Shown in pieces: positions 5,194-6,693 of a stretch of DNA of 6,693 nt; the first letter of the stretch is position 1, and every line of letters begins with the position of its first letter. The translations under genes were made by a program, and so were the position numbers. Below the pieces are notes generated by a model. That model saw nothing but the letters and a program-made list of their open reading frames with translations. It was not told the origin of the DNA and did no database searches. Origin of the DNA: a bacterium (GTDB taxonomy: Bacteria; Patescibacteriota; Minisyncoccia; Phycocordibacterales; UBA10002); assembly GCA_030648695.1 (NCBI GenBank), contig JAUSHG010000088.1, positions 1-6,693 of the forward strand, given 5' to 3'.

Positions 5194-5863
5194 GAATCAT
5201 ATGATAGGAGATATCTCGCACATCTGCAACCGAGGTCTGGAGAAACGCAAGATTTTTGTGACCGAACGTGACTATCATCGCTTTGTCGTAAATTTATTCC
5301 GTTTAAACAATAAGGGAGCGGCTCTGCGAAACGTAGAGAATTCCCTTTTTGAGCAGCCGCAGAATAAATTGGTGGAAATTCTGCAATGGTCTCTCCTGCC
5401 CAATCATTATCACTTGCTTGTATACGAGAAGACCGAGGGCGGCACATTAAGTTTTGCCAAACGGTTAGGAAACGCATTCACAAAATATGTAAACACCAAA
5501 GAGGAACGAAATGGGTACCTGTTCGGAAATCACGCAAAAATTGTCCCGATTAAGAAGGATTCCCAATTCCTGTACATTCCTTTTTACATTGATTTGAATC
5601 CTTTAGATTTGGGATATCCTAAATGGAAAACCGGTGGAGTAACAAATCCGGAGAGAGCTTTAGATTTTCTTTTGCAATACAAATGGTCAAGCTTTCAAGA
5701 CCATTTCACAAACCGACCGTGCAAGGCAATTTTGAATCAGAAATTATTTTACGATTTGTTTGAAACTACGCGAGAAGAATATCGCACGGGATTGTTGGAA
5801 TTTCTTGATCGAGAAGAATCTGTCGACCTCACAGGTCGACAGATGGACAAATTGGCCAATTGA
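5192..5863 (+). CDS. REP-associated tyrosine transposase (Y1_Tnp/IS200-like HUH family)
   Basis: The 223-residue product matches the RAYT branch of the Y1 transposases, which nick and rejoin single-stranded DNA at REP hairpins through a tyrosine. The N-terminus has HICNRGLEKRKIF (residues 10-22), the usual H..NRG..K..IF opening. The HUH metal motif is LLPNHYHLLV (68-77), with H72 and H74. The catalytic tyrosine is most likely Y99 in FTKYVNTKEERNGYLF (96-111). IPFYIDLNPLDLG (129-141) and YKWSSFQDH (163-171) match the later helices. Length is normal for the family. The last residues, SVDLTGRQ (210-217) and a short tail, are encoded by the right palindrome, so the reading frame runs through its own end. 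Start is either 5192 or 5201; neither has a Shine-Dalgarno. All key residues are present, so it may be active. Confidence 0.87.
   Translation: MNHMIGDISHICNRGLEKRKIFVTERDYHRFVVNLFRLNNKGAALRNVENSLFEQPQNKLVEILQWSLLPNHYHLLVYEKTEGGTLSFAKRLGNAFTKYVNTKEERNGYLFGNHAKIVPIKKDSQFLYIPFYIDLNPLDLGYPKWKTGGVTNPERALDFLLQYKWSSFQDHFTNRPCKAILNQKLFYDLFETTREEYRTGLLEFLDREESVDLTGRQMDKLAN
5817..5844. repeat. Right REP palindrome of the RAYT unit
   Basis: Twelve-base arms (ATCTGTCGACCT at 5818-5829 and its complement at 5833-5844) surround the loop CAC. It is the reverse complement of the left copy over 28 bases, so the pair is head-to-head. It lies inside the 3' end of the transposase reading frame. Confidence 0.9.
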
Positions 5864-5871
5864 GGTATACT
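5844..5871 (+). promoter_or_regulatory. Candidate sigma70 promoter for rpsA
   Basis: TGGACA (5844-5849) and TATACT (5866-5871) are spaced by 16 bases, each one mismatch from consensus. The -35 touches the end of the right REP palindrome and the -10 follows the transposase stop. The start would be near 5878, giving a leader of about 300 bases made of repeats before the S1 start. Confidence 0.4.
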
Positions 5872-5887
5872 TTCCCACACCGTCTGT

Positions 5888-5917
5888 CTCTCCGAATGGA
5901 GAGTTGCTCCGAGGAGC
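5888..5917. repeat. Two small hairpins downstream of the transposase
   Basis: CTCTCC (5888-5893) pairs with GGAGAG (5898-5903) around GAAT. Directly after it GCTC (5906-5909) pairs with GAGC (5914-5917) around CGAG. There is no following T run, so a classical terminator is not supported; they may be part of a composite repeat that continues into the 37-base repeats at 5932. Confidence 0.5.
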
Positions 5918-5931
5918 GTAATGAAGGCATT

Positions 5932-6006
5932 GGTTCGGCTTTGCTCACCATCTTGAGCCTGCCGAAAGTGGTTCGGCTGCGCTCACCATCTTGAGCCTGC
6001 CGAAAG
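5932..6006. repeat. Tandem pair of the dispersed 37-base hairpin repeat
   Basis: Two 37-base units (5932-5968 and 5970-6006) are separated by one T and differ at two positions. Each can fold with outer stem TTCGGC/GCCGAA and inner stem GCTCA/TGAGC. A third, diverged copy lies at 381-417. They occupy the middle of the 311-base gap between the transposase and S1, which holds only repeats and the candidate promoter; no gene or tRNA was seen there. Confidence 0.88.
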
Positions 6007-6041
6007 ATTAACAGAAAGATTCGGGAACTAACCCTTACAAT

Positions 6042-6146
6042 ACGAATTACGAATTTCTCCGAAATATCCGAATGACTTTTATTCGTATATTCGTCCTAAA
6101 CCCGTCCGATGACGGGTCGGACTAGGGTACTCATTCGCTATTCGTA
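6042..6146. repeat. Heptad satellite (CGAATTA/ATTCGTA) in both orientations with a hairpin
   Basis: CGAATTA (6043-6049) and CGAATTT (6050-6056) are followed by a looser CGAATGA. Then the reverse-complement family appears as ATTCGTA (6081-6087), ATTCGTC (6089-6095), ATTCGCT (6133-6139) and ATTCGTA (6140-6146). Between them CCCGTC (6101-6106) pairs with GACGGG (6111-6116) around CGAT, with GTCC (6093-6096) and GGAC (6119-6122) able to extend it. The array ends 28 bases before the preferred S1 start. Confidence 0.7.
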
Positions 6147-6174
6147 GTGCAAGAAGTCCCGGCTATTTTCATGT

Positions 6175-6693
6175 ATGACAACCGATACACAATCCCTCCC
6201 GGCGGAAGAAGCCGCCATTCCGGAAACTCCGGAGGAGGAGAAGCCGGAGAGGCCCATGACCGCTTTATTCTCGGGCATTGCGAACCCGCCGGGAGTAGGC
6301 GAACTTATTGAAGGAGTGGTTATTTCATCCGTCGCGGGCCGCGTGTATGTTGACCTGCACCCCTTCGGCACCGGCATTATTTACGGACGCGAATACATCA
6401 ACGCGCGCGATGTCATCCGCAAGATAAATCCAGGCGACAGCATCGCGGCGAAGATTGTAGATTTTGAAAATCCCGACGGCTATGTGGAGCTCTCGCTCAA
6501 GGAGGCGCGGCAGGCGCTCATTTGGAATGATGCCGAAGCAGCTATCCGCGAGAAAAGCGTGTTTGAGCTTCCGGTAAAGGACGCGAACAAAGGCGGCCTT
6601 ATTTTGGAGTGGCAAGGCATTGCCGGATTTCTTCCGGCCTCCCAGCTTAAGAGCGAGCACTACCCCCGGGTGCCGGACGGCGACAAGGATAAG
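6175..6693 (+). CDS. rpsA: 30S ribosomal protein S1, N-terminal part (partial)
   Basis: The frame is open from ATG 6175 to the window edge (173 codons, no stop). A proline- and glutamate-rich lead (about residues 8-27) precedes the first S1 (OB-fold) domain at about 42-110. That domain has GELIEGVVISSVAGRVYVDL (42-61), GTGIIYGREY (65-74) and DGYVELSLKEA (101-111). A second S1 domain begins near 126 (SVFELPVKDANKGGLILEW and GIAGFLPASQL). S1 binds mRNA on the small ribosomal subunit and assists initiation, mainly on messages lacking a good Shine-Dalgarno, which fits the many starts here without one. ATG 6175 has no Shine-Dalgarno; an in-frame ATG at 6256 (residue 28) has GGAG six bases upstream and could be the real start. 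The more upstream ATG is preferred because CPR S1 proteins usually carry a low-complexity acidic lead. Confidence 0.88.
   Translation, partial: MTTDTQSLPAEEAAIPETPEEEKPERPMTALFSGIANPPGVGELIEGVVISSVAGRVYVDLHPFGTGIIYGREYINARDVIRKINPGDSIAAKIVDFENPDGYVELSLKEARQALIWNDAEAAIREKSVFELPVKDANKGGLILEWQGIAGFLPASQLKSEHYPRVPDGDKDK

Larger units (their letters stand above)
5147..5845 (+). mobile_element. RAYT-like transposase unit bounded by mirror-image REP palindromes
   Basis: A single tyrosine HUH transposase gene is bracketed by two palindromes (5147-5175 and 5817-5844). The right one is the exact reverse complement of 28 bases of the left, including the asymmetric loop (GTG against CAC). REP-associated tyrosine transposases are known to act on such inverted REP pairs. 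The unit sits in the divergent region between the MBL gene and rpsA. No target-site duplication is seen, as expected for single-strand HUH transposition. Confidence 0.75.

Noticed and set aside
5201..5229. Minus-strand promoter for the MBL gene (TTGCAG-17-TATCAT)
   Set aside because: The -10 is fair but the -35 matches consensus at only three of six positions, and it lies inside the transposase gene; too weak to list.
5138..5278. N-terminal extension of the MBL-fold protein to 5278
   Set aside because: The extra residues are the left REP palindrome and antisense transposase sequence; the MBL fold begins at MIITYLGGEF.
5888..5925. Rho-independent terminator after the transposase
   Set aside because: Two short hairpins are present but no T run follows either of them.
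6007..6174. tRNA or small RNA gene before S1
   Set aside because: No cloverleaf, T-loop or CCA-type features; the region is explained by heptads and one hairpin.
6138..6660. Two minus-strand frames (6138-6377 and 6325-6660)
   Set aside because: Both are antisense to the S1 coding region, which has clear S1 domains on the plus strand.

Overview
The window looks like a piece of a Candidate Phyla Radiation (Patescibacteria, probably Parcubacteria-like) genome. This is inferred from gene style and from recalled family resemblance, not from a search. The signs are compact genes; a 23S-intervening-sequence-type four-helix-bundle gene in a housekeeping cluster; a small membrane protein and a degenerate metallo-beta-lactamase-fold protein just upstream of gyrA; a membrane-anchored solute-binding protein; and intergenic gaps filled with short A+T-rich satellites and palindromes. 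TGA is used as a stop in several genes, so the code appears standard rather than the UGA=Gly code of Gracilibacteria/Absconditabacteria.

Layout. From 1 to 5137 every gene reads on the minus strand. In transcription order they are: an MBL-fold protein (4454-5137), a 99-residue one-pass membrane protein (4084-4383), gyrA (1521-3971), a four-helix-bundle IVP-like protein (1093-1479), a class I SAM methyltransferase (452-982), and the N-terminus of an extracellular solute-binding protein (1-185, cut by the window edge). On the plus strand there are a REP-associated tyrosine transposase (RAYT-like, 5192-5863) and the 5' part of ribosomal protein S1 (6175 to the window end). The RAYT sits in the divergent region between the MBL gene and rpsA. 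It is bracketed by two near-identical 28-base palindromes in mirror orientation.

Non-coding structure is the most striking part. Almost every gap carries a short satellite, mostly with a 7-base unit: CCTAATT-like (244-284 and 417-440), ATTATCA-like (985-1083), its reverse complement TTGATAA-like (1483-1517), CTGTTAA-like (4395-4450) and CGAATTA/ATTCGTA (6042-6146). The arrays on the two sides of the IVP-like gene are the same family in opposite orientation, so that gene looks like a cassette. A roughly 96-base palindrome of four hairpins (3975-4070) forms the predicted gyrA leader, and its last hairpin contains the gyrA Shine-Dalgarno sequence. A 37-base hairpin repeat occurs three times (381, 5932, 5970), and a two-hairpin REPIN-like unit sits at 297-357.

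How the parts fit: gyrA (DNA supercoiling) and rpsA (translation) are the housekeeping anchors. The MBL and membrane protein genes may be cotranscribed into gyrA, although a separate gyrA promoter is visible. The RAYT element lies directly against the MBL start codon on one side and a candidate rpsA promoter on the other. Promoter and terminator calls are by eye only. No tRNA, rRNA or CRISPR array was seen.
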